Origin: Veillonellaceae bacterium
Lineage (GTDB): Bacteria; Bacillota_C; Negativicutes; UBA1444
DNA length: 64,000 bases
Assembly: GCA_012798135.1 (NCBI GenBank)
Contig: JAAZNU010000033.1
Location: 6,105-70,104, forward strand
Direction of reading: 5' to 3'
Positions within the stretch are counted from its first letter, which is position 1. Every line of letters begins with the position of its first letter. Of this stretch, positions 46,185 through 55,062 are shown piece after piece. Below the pieces are notes generated by a model, which worked only from the letters and a program-made list of their open reading frames with translations, was not told where the DNA came from and made no database searches. The position numbers and the translations under genes are program-made.

Positions 46185-46982
46185 ATGAATGTTAACATGC
46201 AAACCCTAAAATCCCGTATCACCGCCGCCATCGGCAGTGCCCCCGGCACTTTCGCCGTGGCGGTCCACATTCCCCACAGCGGATCTGAATGGCATCACTG
46301 TGCCGCACCCATGCGCTCGGCCAGTCTCATTAAAATATTCATCATGGTGGAAGCGTTTGCACAAATGAAAACCGGGCTGATTCATGCCGATACGGTCCTT
46401 TCCTTTACCGAATCGGATCGAGTCGCCGGTTCTGGCTTGTTGCAGGAGCTGCCGGCCGGCACATCCCGCACAATATTGGAGCTGGTGGAGCTGATGATCA
46501 CCGAAAGCGACAACATCGCGACCAACCTGTTGATTGAGCGTCTGGGCGAAGCCGCAGTCAATGCCCGAATCCGGCGCCTCGGCTGCACGGAAACAATTTT
46601 GCGGCGCCGGATGATGGATTTCGCGGCGGCGGCGGCAGGACGGGAAAACCTGACCAGCGTAACGGACATAGCCCGCGTGTTGAGTTTATTGCATGACGGC
46701 CAGTGTGTCAATCCCGAAGCGGATTCGGCCATGTGCGAGATTCTGGGCCGGCAGACCGACCGCTGCAAGATTCCCTTGTTGCTGCCGCCAACGCTTGTCT
46801 GTCAAAACAAAACCGGTGAACTGCCCGGTGCGGAACACGACGCCGGAATCGTTCACGCCCCGGCCGGAAGCTACATTCTGGCCATCATGGGCGAGGATAT
46901 CGTCGACTCTGAACAGGGCTGCCAAACAGCCGCCCGGATTTCCCGGGCTGTCTACGACTGGTTTCTCGAATCTACCCCGTGA
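46185..46982 (+). CDS. Serine hydrolase of the class A beta-lactamase/transpeptidase fold
   Basis: The protein has 265 residues. The active-site motifs appear in order: S-x-x-K in SASLIKIFI, SDN in TESDNIATN and KTG in CQNKTGEL. The GRENLTSVTDIARVL segment is typical of beta-lactamase-like hydrolases rather than true class A enzymes, and the usual omega-loop glutamate pattern is not evident. There is no signal peptide, odd for a wall-acting enzyme. The substrate is unknown; hydrolysis of a beta-lactam should not be assumed. The gene is divergent from the oligopeptide-binding lipoprotein. Confidence 0.8.
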   Translation: MNVNMQTLKSRITAAIGSAPGTFAVAVHIPHSGSEWHHCAAPMRSASLIKIFIMVEAFAQMKTGLIHADTVLSFTESDRVAGSGLLQELPAGTSRTILELVELMITESDNIATNLLIERLGEAAVNARIRRLGCTETILRRRMMDFAAAAAGRENLTSVTDIARVLSLLHDGQCVNPEADSAMCEILGRQTDRCKIPLLLPPTLVCQNKTGELPGAEHDAGIVHAPAGSYILAIMGEDIVDSEQGCQTAARISRAVYDWFLESTP

Positions 46983-46990
46983 TTGCCGCG

Positions 46991-48067
46991 TCACGTCGAT
47001 ACTTCCGGCGGCATCTCTTTTTGCGGCTGCAGTTGCCAACCGACGCGCACTTTGGCAATCCGGCCGTTTTCTGTTTGTGGCAACAAAACGAAACCATACG
47101 GCTGACCGAGGGTGTCCAGCAGCGAATACACAATTTCTAGCGTCGTCTGCTGTTCCTGCATCGTCGGCGATGGAGAACTCTCGAAAACCACAGCCCCTTT
47201 TCCTCCGCCGTCCTGTGGTCTGTTCAACGCCGTAACGGCCGCTGCTTCCCCGGAGTCGGCGGAGTGAAGCTCCAGCAGCGTTTTGAAAAGCATCCGGGCA
47301 AAATCATGGCAACCACCCAACAGCATTTTGGGATCGGATCCGTCGAGAAATTGTACCCGGCCGGCTGACGCCAACCTTATTTCTGCGGCCAGCTGCTGAA
47401 ATTCCTTAATCTCAAAAACGGTAGGCAGGATATCCATATAGGCGTTCTGAATTTTTTCCACCCAGCGAAACTGCGCTTCCACCTCGTTCACTTTGCCCGC
47501 TGACGCGATCAAGCAACCCGACTGACGCTCTTTCCAGAACTTCAATGTCCAACGGCTGATATTCTTGAACCCGCTAATATCCCGCCGTTCATTGGCCAGT
47601 TTTTGGCTCATCTCCTTCAAGATATGAACATAGGCGGCGTTTTTTTTGGCCAGACTGGCCTGCAAGACATTCCGCTCCGTTTCGATATTATAGCGTTCCA
47701 CCGCCCGCCGCACCGTCCACAGCAGTTCTTCCTCCATTTTCCAGGGTTTCGGAATGAACTGGAAAATTTCGCCCTGGTTGATGCTGCTCAAAACCTGTGA
47801 CAATTGCGTATAGCCCGACAGAACGACCCGCACGGTGGCGGGATATTTCTCACGGATCGTCTTCAGCAAAGTCAGTCCGTCCATGACCGGCATCCGCATG
47901 TCCGTCACGATTACGCTGATCTCCCGTTCTTCGAACACCTGCAGGGCCGTGGCGCCGCTACCGGCAAACAACGCGTCGAAGGGTTCGTCGATCGTGGCCC
48001 GTCGGATGGCGGTCAAAATATGTTGCTCATCATCGACAAACAATACGGCATTCCTTTTTTCCGTCAT
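46991..48067 (-). CDS. Response regulator with uncharacterised C-terminal output region
   Basis: The protein has 358 residues. The receiver domain (about 1-120) has the phospho-acceptor D56 in VIVTDMRMPVMDG and the K in FIPKPWKMEEELL, and resembles the receivers of RpfG-type regulators. The remainder (about 130-358) contains a helical segment and a mixed region with no recognisable HD-GYP, GGDEF, DNA-binding or complete ATPase motif. It follows the REC-kinase gene by about 33 bases on the same strand, so the two very likely form one signalling unit. Confidence 0.82.
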   Translation of the reverse strand: MTEKRNAVLFVDDEQHILTAIRRATIDEPFDALFAGSGATALQVFEEREISVIVTDMRMPVMDGLTLLKTIREKYPATVRVVLSGYTQLSQVLSSINQGEIFQFIPKPWKMEEELLWTVRRAVERYNIETERNVLQASLAKKNAAYVHILKEMSQKLANERRDISGFKNISRWTLKFWKERQSGCLIASAGKVNEVEAQFRWVEKIQNAYMDILPTVFEIKEFQQLAAEIRLASAGRVQFLDGSDPKMLLGGCHDFARMLFKTLLELHSADSGEAAAVTALNRPQDGGGKGAVVFESSPSPTMQEQQTTLEIVYSLLDTLGQPYGFVLLPQTENGRIAKVRVGWQLQPQKEMPPEVST

Positions 48068-48100
48068 TTTTCTCCCCCCTGCAATCGACTCGTCGATTCC

Positions 48101-49399
48101 TCACGCCGTCGCGCCAGAACGCGGCAACCGGATCGTGAATAATGTCCCCCTGCCCCATTCGCTGTCCATCCACAAATCGCCGCCATGCTTTTTGACCAAA
48201 CCGTAGGCGATGCTGAGGCCGAGGCCGGTGCCCTCGCCCACCGGCTTGGTGGTGAAAAAAGGATCAAAAATACGACTTTTGTGCTCCTCCCGTATCCCCG
48301 TCCCGTCGTCGGCGATCCGGCAGATGATGTTGTCACCGTCCAAAACAGTCTCCACCGTAATATTTCCCAGAGTATCCCGCTGTTGATTTTTGATGGCCTG
48401 AACGGCGTTGCTCAGAATATTGACCAGTACCTGGCCGATTTTGACCCGGTCGCACTCTATCTCCAGGTTTTCCCCCAGTTTTCGATGCACATGGGCGATA
48501 TATTTGATTTCATTCTGCATGATCAATAGGGCCTCTTCCACGATCTGATTCAAATCATGGCGGGCAAAATCATCTACCTTGCCGTCGCGGGCAAAATTGC
48601 GCAGACTTTGCACGATCTTGGCAACCCGCTCAACCCCCTCGCGGGTTTCGCCGATCAATGGCCCCAGGTCGTCCAGAATCATACCCAGTTTGTTTTGCTC
48701 CTGCTGCTCCACAATTTTCTGCTGCACTCCCGCCAGCACCGCCCGGGGCACCCCCGGATCCGCAAGTTGCCGGCCTAAATTTTGATAAGCGTTCAGGCTT
48801 TCCCGAACTTTTCCGAGGTAACGTTCCAATATCTCCAGGTTGCTGGAAACAAAGCCGAGCGGGTTGTTGATTTCATGAGCCACACCGGCGGCAATCTGGC
48901 CCAGGGACGCCAGTTTCTCGGTCTGGAACAGGGAAAACTGCGTTTCCTGCAATTTGCGGGTCATATCCTGCAAATCGGTGCACTGCTCGTCGATCCGCTG
49001 CAAGGTCTCCTTCAATTGCAGGATGTAGCGGCGGACTTTGATCGCCGCGCGGGTCCGGGCAACCAGGACCGTGGGATTGATTGGTTTGGCGATGAAGTCG
49101 TTGGCGCCGGCCTCGAAACATTCCCGCAAGCTGTCCTGATCCGCCATTCCCGTGAACATCAGAATCTGAATGTCCCGATACTCTTCCCGGCGGCGAATTT
49201 GCCGCAGCAGGTCGATGCCGTTGAGGCCGGGCATCACGATGTCCAGCAGAACCACGCCGATATTTTCCGTCGCCAGAATCTCCATCACGGTTTCCGGCTT
49301 GTCGCAAACCAGGACGCCGGCATGGTCGACGTTGGCGGTTATGATGTCCCGGGCCACCCGCAAATTGAAACGGTCATCATCCACAACCAGTATTTTCAT
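48101..49399 (-). CDS. Hybrid REC-histidine kinase
   Basis: The protein has 432 residues. An N-terminal receiver (D53 in VVLLDIVMPGLNG) is followed by a coiled coil and a kinase core. The kinase has H175 in GVAHEINNPLGFV, the N-box QVLVNILSNAVQAI and the ATP lid DPFFTTKPVGEGTGLGLSI. It has no TM helix, so it is cytoplasmic and probably receives its signal from another kinase through the receiver. The core is closely similar to that of the MASE3 kinase at 41.9 kb. The response regulator gene follows directly. Confidence 0.88.
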   Translation of the reverse strand: MKILVVDDDRFNLRVARDIITANVDHAGVLVCDKPETVMEILATENIGVVLLDIVMPGLNGIDLLRQIRRREEYRDIQILMFTGMADQDSLRECFEAGANDFIAKPINPTVLVARTRAAIKVRRYILQLKETLQRIDEQCTDLQDMTRKLQETQFSLFQTEKLASLGQIAAGVAHEINNPLGFVSSNLEILERYLGKVRESLNAYQNLGRQLADPGVPRAVLAGVQQKIVEQQEQNKLGMILDDLGPLIGETREGVERVAKIVQSLRNFARDGKVDDFARHDLNQIVEEALLIMQNEIKYIAHVHRKLGENLEIECDRVKIGQVLVNILSNAVQAIKNQQRDTLGNITVETVLDGDNIICRIADDGTGIREEHKSRIFDPFFTTKPVGEGTGLGLSIAYGLVKKHGGDLWMDSEWGRGTLFTIRLPRSGATA

Positions 49400-49545
49400 G
49401 GCTCCTCCTGTTGCGCCGACAGCGCTTGAGCATGTTGCGTTCCTGCGTAGCGTCGGGTTTGCCGGTGGAGTTGTCTGTTTTTTATTATTTCGTCATTGTT
49501 TGCCGATTCCCTGCGTTGCCGGGCGATATCCCCGTCGCTTCGGGC

Positions 49546-49600
49546 CGGAATACGAAACAAGGCGTCGCCCGATTGGGGCGACGCCTTGTTTCGTATTCCG
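49546..49600. repeat. Perfect 25-base inverted repeat after iorB
   Basis: The arms at 49546-49570 and 49576-49600 are fully complementary with a five-base loop. The inner parts are GGCGTCGCCC and GGGCGACGCC. It starts five bases beyond the iorB stop codon and probably ends the buk-ptb-iorAB transcript. Neither side has a real T-run, so it is not a classical terminator. The rest of the 205-base gap before the kinase gene shows nothing. Confidence 0.7.
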
Positions 49601-49604
49601 AAGT

Positions 49605-50183
49605 TTACCGAACCGCCGCCATCCCCGCACGAAAAGCGGCCTGATTGAGTTCGATGGTGGACGGTTTTACACTGCAGGCGATTTCGGTCGTGAAGTCGTC
49701 CGGGTTAAGCTGCAGGCACTGCACTAAAGCTCCCAGCAACACCAGATTCATCGCCCGGACGTTGCCCAGGCCGGCTGCAATTTCGCCGGCCGGCACCACG
49801 ACGGTGTTTACCCGGGATCGCAGTTCCGCCAGGATATCCGCCGGATAATCGCACTGGCCGACCAGAATCGGCCCGGACGGAATCTGAAAATCATTGACTA
49901 CCGCGACCCCTGTCGGTTTCAGATACTCCAGCCATCGCAGCGCTTCCATTTTTTCAAAGGCCACCAGAATATCGGCCTGGCCCTTGCCGATGATCGGCGA
50001 AAACACCCGCTCACCGAACCGGACTTGATTACTGACGCTGCCGCCGCGTTGGGCCATTCCGTGCACTTCGGACATTTTTACGTCATAACCGGCGCCCATC
50101 AAGCCCAACGACAGAATCTTACCGGCCAGAATGGTGCCCTGGCCACCTACGCCGACCATAAGAACGCTTTTCACATCCGACAT
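49605..50183 (-). CDS. iorB: Indolepyruvate:ferredoxin oxidoreductase, beta subunit
   Basis: The protein has 192 residues and forms the gamma-type domain of the 2-oxoacid oxidoreductase family (VLMVGVGGQGTILAGKIL, KMSEVHGMAQRGGSV). With IorA it oxidises aryl pyruvates to aryl acetyl-CoA and passes electrons to ferredoxin. ATG at 50183 lies a few bases after AGGTGAG and two bases outside the iorA stop; a GTG at 50192 is less likely. It is the last gene of the buk-ptb-iorA-iorB operon. Confidence 0.93.
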   Translation of the reverse strand: MSDVKSVLMVGVGGQGTILAGKILSLGLMGAGYDVKMSEVHGMAQRGGSVSNQVRFGERVFSPIIGKGQADILVAFEKMEALRWLEYLKPTGVAVVNDFQIPSGPILVGQCDYPADILAELRSRVNTVVVPAGEIAAGLGNVRAMNLVLLGALVQCLQLNPDDFTTEIACSVKPSTIELNQAAFRAGMAAVR

Positions 50184-50184
50184 C

Positions 50185-51966
50185 TTACTCACCTGCCTTA
50201 TTGATGGCTTTCACCGGACAAACCTGGAGACAGACCGTGCAGCCGGTGCACTGCACCGGATCAATGCTGGTTTTCCGGCTCTGCTTGTCAAAACGCAGGG
50301 CCGGGCAGCCGGTCTGTACACATTTTTTACAACCGATGCACAGATCGGCCCGGATGACGCATTTGGATCCGCCGACGCCAAATTCCGCCTGATCGCGTTC
50401 CGACCATTTCTTCAATACGCAGGGCCAACGGGTGATAATGACCGCCGGCTCCGACAAAGCCAACGCCCAGGCCAACGCTGCCCGCACTTCGGCCAGATCG
50501 AGCGGATTGACCGTGCGTACGGCGTTGATCCCCAGGGCCCGGACAATGGCGGGGATGTCGGCCTCCGGGGCCGGCTCGCCCTGCAGAGTGACTCCGCTGC
50601 CCGGATTTTCCTGATGACCGGTCATGCCGGTAGTGCGGTTGTCCATGATGCAGGTCACGACATTGCCGCGGTTGTAGGCGACGTGCAGCAGGCTGGTCAT
50701 GCCGGAATGGAAAAAAGTCGAGTCGCCGATCACCGCCACCGTCCGGGTGGACTGTCCCAGGCGATCATAAAGTTTCTGCACGCCATGTCCCATGCTGATG
50801 CTGGCGCCCATGCAGATGCAGGTATCCTTGGCGTTGAGCGGCGCATTTCCCCCCAGGGAATAGCAGCCAATGTCGCCGGTCACCATCAGGTCCTTTATTT
50901 TGCTGAGTTCATAGAAGAACCCGCGATGGGGACAGCCGGCACACAGCAATGGCGGCCGGGCGACGATCCGGGTCGGATCGGTTTCAGGGAATGAAGTCCG
51001 CCGGCCTGTCAGGGCCTGCGCCACAATATCCGGCGACAACTCGCCGATAACCGGTAGTTTTTCCTTGCCGACGCAAGGAACTCCTGCCGCCTTGATTTGT
51101 TCCTCCAGATAGGGCTCCAGCTCTTCCACCACATATAAAGTTTCGACCGCCGCCGCGAAGGACCGGATTTTTTGCAGCGGCAGGGGAAACGTGAATCCCA
51201 GTTTCAAGTAGGAGGCCCCGTCGCCGAATACTTCCCGGGCGTATTGGTAGCCGACGCCGGAAGCGATCACGCCGATCCGCCGGTCATGCCATTCGACGTG
51301 GTTCAGTTCTGTGCTTTCGGTAAACTCCCGCAGTCGTCCCAGGCGGGCTTCGACGGCCACCCGCCTGATGCGGGCGGTAGCGGGAACCAGATCGTACTTG
51401 AGAACATCCCGCTGGTACGGTTTTTTCAGCGCCGGTTCCCGCGGACCGGTTTCCACGATGCTCTTGCTGTGACAGATTCGCGTCGTCACCCGCAATAGCA
51501 CCGGCGTATCGAGTTCCTCGCTGATTGCCAGCGCCGCCTTGACCATGTCCTTGGCCTCCTGGCTGTCGCTCGGCTCCACCATGGCGATTTTGGCGAACTT
51601 GGCGTAGTAACGGTTGTCCTGCTCATTCTGCGACGAATGGCAGCCAGGATCGTCGGCGCTGACCAAAACCAGGCCGCCGTTGACGCCGCTGTAGGCAAAG
51701 CTGAACAGGGGATCCGCCGCCACATTTACGCCGACCATCTTCATGGCGGACAGGGCCCGGCCGCCGACCACCGACACGCCGATCGCCGCTTCCAGCGCCA
51801 CTTTCTCATTCGGCGCCCATTCAGCCAGGATATCGTCCTTGAACTCCGCGATGTTTTCCAGAATTTCCGTGCCGGGAGTTCCCGGATAGGCCGCGGCGTA
51901 CATGACGCCGGCCTCCCAGGCGCCCTGCGCGATAGCTTCGTTGCCCGTTAATAATTTTTTCATCAT
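50185..51966 (-). CDS. iorA: Indolepyruvate:ferredoxin oxidoreductase, alpha subunit
   Basis: The protein has 593 residues. The pyrimidine-binding domain (LLTGNEAIAQGAWEAGV, AYPGTPGTEI), the TPP domain (CAGCPHRGFFYEL, VIGDSTFFHSGMTSL) and two C-terminal 4Fe-4S ferredoxin motifs (CIGCKKCVQTGCPAL and CTGCTVCLQVCPVKA) match IorA. It acts on phenylpyruvate, indolepyruvate and similar acids made by transamination. AAGGAG lies five bases before ATG 51966. A longer frame upstream is the shadow of ptb. Confidence 0.95.
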   Translation of the reverse strand: MMKKLLTGNEAIAQGAWEAGVMYAAAYPGTPGTEILENIAEFKDDILAEWAPNEKVALEAAIGVSVVGGRALSAMKMVGVNVAADPLFSFAYSGVNGGLVLVSADDPGCHSSQNEQDNRYYAKFAKIAMVEPSDSQEAKDMVKAALAISEELDTPVLLRVTTRICHSKSIVETGPREPALKKPYQRDVLKYDLVPATARIRRVAVEARLGRLREFTESTELNHVEWHDRRIGVIASGVGYQYAREVFGDGASYLKLGFTFPLPLQKIRSFAAAVETLYVVEELEPYLEEQIKAAGVPCVGKEKLPVIGELSPDIVAQALTGRRTSFPETDPTRIVARPPLLCAGCPHRGFFYELSKIKDLMVTGDIGCYSLGGNAPLNAKDTCICMGASISMGHGVQKLYDRLGQSTRTVAVIGDSTFFHSGMTSLLHVAYNRGNVVTCIMDNRTTGMTGHQENPGSGVTLQGEPAPEADIPAIVRALGINAVRTVNPLDLAEVRAALAWALALSEPAVIITRWPCVLKKWSERDQAEFGVGGSKCVIRADLCIGCKKCVQTGCPALRFDKQSRKTSIDPVQCTGCTVCLQVCPVKAINKAGE

Positions 51967-51983
51967 CCGCGCTCCTTTCCCGG

Positions 51984-52910
51984 TTATAAAAATGTTTGCC
52001 CCGGTGAATCCGACCCCGCCGCCAGGCAACAGGCCAAAGCGATCGAATTCAGTTTCGCCGCCGCCGAATCGGCGCGCGACACCATCACCACCGGCCGGAT
52101 CGCCCCCAGAATCACCCCGGCGCTTTGAGCCCCGGCGCAATGAATCAGCGCCTTGCCCAGGATATTTCCGGCTTCGATCCCCGGTACCACAAACAAATCG
52201 ACATCGCCGGCAATCCGGCTCTTAATTCCTTTGTGCGCCGCCGCCTCCCGGCTGAGCGCCACATCCATGGCCATCGGCCCTTCGACGATCGCCGGCCCGA
52301 GTTCGCCCCGTCGGTTCATTTCCATCAAATCCCGGGCATCGACCGTGGCCGGCATTTTGGGGCTGACCACCTCATTCGCCGCCAGGACGGCGACTTTGGG
52401 ACAGTCGATTCCCAAATCGACCAATGCCAACAACGAACTGCGCACGATATCCGCCTTTTCCGCCAGGGTCGGGGCGACATTCATGCCGCCGTCCGTATGG
52501 AACACCAGTTTTTTGTCGCCGGGAATCTCGAAGGCGGCCAGATGACACAGCAAACGGTCGGTTCGCAAGCCGCATTCGGGATGCAGAACCGCCCGCAAAA
52601 AATCACTGCTGTTCACCATTCCTTTCATGAGAATGCCGGCTTCAGTTCCGTTCACGATTTTCGCCGCGGTCAGGGCCGCCCGCGCCGGTTCAGGCTCATG
52701 AATCAGGCGAATGTCGGCCGGCAACCCCACGCTGGCCAGCAATGGACGTATCAGTGTCTCGTCTCCTACCAGTACAGGTTCGGCCATCCCCGCATCCCGA
52801 GCCGCTTTTACCGCCCGCAGCGCTTCCTCGTCCTGCGCCGCCGCCACCACTACCGGCAACGGTCCACGGTTGCGGGCCCGGATTCGCAGTTCTTCAAAAC
52901 CGGTCAGCAT
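51984..52910 (-). CDS. ptb: Phosphate butyryltransferase (phosphotransacylase)
   Basis: The protein has 308 residues and is a member of the phosphate acetyl/butyryltransferase family (VVVAAAQDEEALRAVKAA, GILMKGMVNSSDFLRAVL, KLVFHTDGGMNVAPTLAEKA). It exchanges the CoA of acyl-CoA for phosphate. It sits between buk and iorA on the same strand. Butyryl-CoA is the standard substrate, but in this operon an arylacetyl- or branched acyl-CoA is equally possible. Confidence 0.92.
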   Translation of the reverse strand: MLTGFEELRIRARNRGPLPVVVAAAQDEEALRAVKAARDAGMAEPVLVGDETLIRPLLASVGLPADIRLIHEPEPARAALTAAKIVNGTEAGILMKGMVNSSDFLRAVLHPECGLRTDRLLCHLAAFEIPGDKKLVFHTDGGMNVAPTLAEKADIVRSSLLALVDLGIDCPKVAVLAANEVVSPKMPATVDARDLMEMNRRGELGPAIVEGPMAMDVALSREAAAHKGIKSRIAGDVDLFVVPGIEAGNILGKALIHCAGAQSAGVILGAIRPVVMVSRADSAAAKLNSIALACCLAAGSDSPGQTFL

Positions 52911-52925
52911 GGTTGCACCCCCGTT

Positions 52926-53990
52926 TCAGCAATACGCATGGGCTTCCTCCTCGCCCCGGATCACCCGCAAGGCGCCGGCGTTCAGGGCTTCCAGTTCCTC
53001 CTCGCCAGGAACGACGGCCACGGGCGCTATGAAAGATACCCGTTCGGTAATCGGCTCCACAATATAAGGAGCATAGGCCATGCCCCCCGTCAGAACGATG
53101 CGGTCCACGCGGCCCTTGACCACGGTCGCCAGCGCGCCGATGGATTTCGAGACCTGGTAGGAAAACGCCGCCAGCAGCAAGCCGGCCTGTTCATCGCCGC
53201 CTTCCGCCAACTGCCGCACCTGGCGGACATCCTTCGTTCCCAGATAGCCATAAATTCCGCCGGAATTGAACAGGGCGTCCCGGACCTCCGCCAGGCTGTA
53301 TTTCCCGGAATAACAGAGTTTCACCAACTGGGCGCAGGGAACGCCGCCGGAGCGGCCGGGCGAAAACGGCCCTTCGTCCCGGCCGTCCACAATATCGATC
53401 ATGCGACCGCCACTGTGCACCGACAGGGATACTCCCGAGCCGAGATGCGCCACCACCAGATTGGCCGCTTCGTAGCTTTTGCCGATTTCCGCCGCCACCC
53501 GGCGGGCCACCGCTTTCATATTCAAAGCATGGCTCATGCTGACCCGTTCGAACCAGGGCGAGCCGGATATCCGGGCCACCGGCGCCAGCTCATCCACGGA
53601 TACCGGGTCGACGATAAACGCCGGAATCCGAAGTTCCTTCGCCAGTTCAAACGCCATCGCCGCACCGAGATTCGAGGCATGTTCCCCACGTTCCGCCGCT
53701 TTCATATCCTGAACCATGGCCGAATTCACCCGATAGGTCCCGCCTGTCAACGGTTTCATCAGTCCACCCCGGCCGACGACCGCCGTCAGCGAAGTCAACG
53801 GGATCTGTGCCATCGCCAGTTCCTGACGGATCAGGCCGAGACGATAGGGATATTGGTCAAAGACCCGGGAATAATTCGCCAATTCCGCGCCATGATGTTC
53901 CAGCGTTCGTTTCAGCCGGGCCGACTCACCGTCAAACACGGCAAATTTGGTGGAAGTTGCTCCGGGATTGATGACCAATATTCTTTCCAC
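52926..53990 (-). CDS. buk: Butyrate kinase
   Basis: The protein has 354 residues of the ASKHA fold. The ILVINPGATSTKFAVF phosphate-binding strand, VVGRGGLMKPLTGGTY, VVAHLGSGVSLSVHSGGRM and the adenosine motif RIVLTGGMAYAP are typical of Buk. It converts acyl phosphate and ADP to acid and ATP. First gene of the operon, 15 bases upstream of ptb. GAGGAGG lies upstream of the ATG. No sigma-54 promoter of the right spacing could be confirmed. Confidence 0.94.
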   Translation of the reverse strand: MERILVINPGATSTKFAVFDGESARLKRTLEHHGAELANYSRVFDQYPYRLGLIRQELAMAQIPLTSLTAVVGRGGLMKPLTGGTYRVNSAMVQDMKAAERGEHASNLGAAMAFELAKELRIPAFIVDPVSVDELAPVARISGSPWFERVSMSHALNMKAVARRVAAEIGKSYEAANLVVAHLGSGVSLSVHSGGRMIDIVDGRDEGPFSPGRSGGVPCAQLVKLCYSGKYSLAEVRDALFNSGGIYGYLGTKDVRQVRQLAEGGDEQAGLLLAAFSYQVSKSIGALATVVKGRVDRIVLTGGMAYAPYIVEPITERVSFIAPVAVVPGEEELEALNAGALRVIRGEEEAHAYC

Positions 53991-54040
53991 TGTGCGCCTC
54001 CTCGTGTCGGCGGCAACTCGCTGCCAACGTTCTTAAGAAT

Positions 54041-54068
54041 AAAATAAACCCTCCAGTTACGGGAGGGT
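54041..54068 (-). terminator. Terminator between the MerR-family gene and buk
   Basis: On the minus strand ACCCTCC (54068-54062) pairs with GGAGGGT (54054-54048) around a short loop and is followed by TTATTTTATT. It lies about 60 bases past the MerR gene stop and separates that gene from the buk operon. Confidence 0.75.
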
Positions 54069-54128
54069 CAATAGCCGCATAAAAAAAATGCTCCCGGAGT
54101 GGATCGGAAGCCTTCGTCAGTGGAGAGA

Positions 54129-54950
54129 TCACCGGCAGACCGGTAGCTGGATCTCTGTCAGATACCTGCTGGAATCGCCGGAAATGAATTCATCCACTAT
54201 GGCCCGTTCCACCGCCTCGCCGTTCAGATGCAATCCCTGCCGGTCGACAAATGAGATCAATTGCCGGTATGACTCGGTGGAGTCATTGTGGCTGCCCCTA
54301 AAGCGCAAACAGGCATAGTCGCCGGCCGGCAGCGTCACCGACAGTGACGATTCCTCCAGCGAATCCTCCACCAGAATAAAGACGGAATTATATTCCTGAA
54401 AATTTTCCTGTCGCAGATTCGCCACCGATACCGTGAACCCGACCTTGCCTATGAAGATCGGCGAATGCTTCCCGCCAATCAGCTTTTCGAGTTTCCGCAC
54501 CTGCATTTCCAGCTCCGGACCACGTCGGATGCTGGCCTGCAGCTGAAGAATCCGCCGCTCGGGATATGCTTTGATGAGCGGGGTTCCCAAGCCGTCGCCG
54601 CCCAGGGCGGTTTCCAGCTCCGCGATGCGGCTGCCGAACTTGCGCCGGGTCTGTTCCAGCTCGCATATCTTTTCATCGATACTGCGCTGCTGTCGCTTCA
54701 GCAACTGCAGGAAACTCTCCACCCGCCGCTGGTTGAAATGGGCGGCGATCTCCGCCAGCGGCACGCCCAGCAGCCGCAGATACTTGATGATATCCAACTG
54801 CTCGAACTGTTCGGTGGAATAGTACCGATAACCGGTGTCACGGTTCACTTCCACCGGTTTGAACAGGCCGATTTCATCATAATAGCGCAATGTTTTGATC
54901 GGTACGTTCATCAAGCGGGACATTTCGCCGATCGAAAACCGGTTCTGCAT
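54129..54950 (-). CDS. MerR-family regulator with GyrI/BmrR-like effector domain
   Basis: The protein has 273 residues. The N-terminal MerR winged helix (FSIGEMSRLMNVPIKTLRYY, then GYRYYSTEQFEQLDII) is followed by a long dimer helix (about 75-120). A C-terminal domain of the GyrI/BmrR effector-binding type (about 125-270) probably binds a small hydrophobic molecule. It is upstream of the buk operon on the same strand but separated by a terminator. Whether it regulates buk or the adjacent ferritin is not visible. Confidence 0.87.
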   Translation of the reverse strand: MQNRFSIGEMSRLMNVPIKTLRYYDEIGLFKPVEVNRDTGYRYYSTEQFEQLDIIKYLRLLGVPLAEIAAHFNQRRVESFLQLLKRQQRSIDEKICELEQTRRKFGSRIAELETALGGDGLGTPLIKAYPERRILQLQASIRRGPELEMQVRKLEKLIGGKHSPIFIGKVGFTVSVANLRQENFQEYNSVFILVEDSLEESSLSVTLPAGDYACLRFRGSHNDSTESYRQLISFVDRQGLHLNGEAVERAIVDEFISGDSSRYLTEIQLPVCR

Positions 54951-55062
54951 TCAACTCACCCATCCGCTTCCTCCGAATCTTCGGCCATAAACCGACAAGG
55001 CCCCCTGCAGATTCGTTCGTGAATTGCAAGGGGCGTTGCGGTCGCGAATCCTTCCGGTCTGT

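Noticed and set aside
54018..54034. Possible sigma-54 promoter (TTGGCAGCGAGTTGC-like) upstream of buk
   Set aside because: Tempting because buk/ptb operons can be sigma-54 controlled, but the GG-to-GC distance is one base too short and the sequence lies on the plus strand relative to a minus-strand operon.
52125..54047. 640-residue open frame on the plus strand opposite ptb and buk
   Set aside because: It is a GC-bias shadow antisense to two well-recognised genes, with histidine/arginine-rich nonsense composition.
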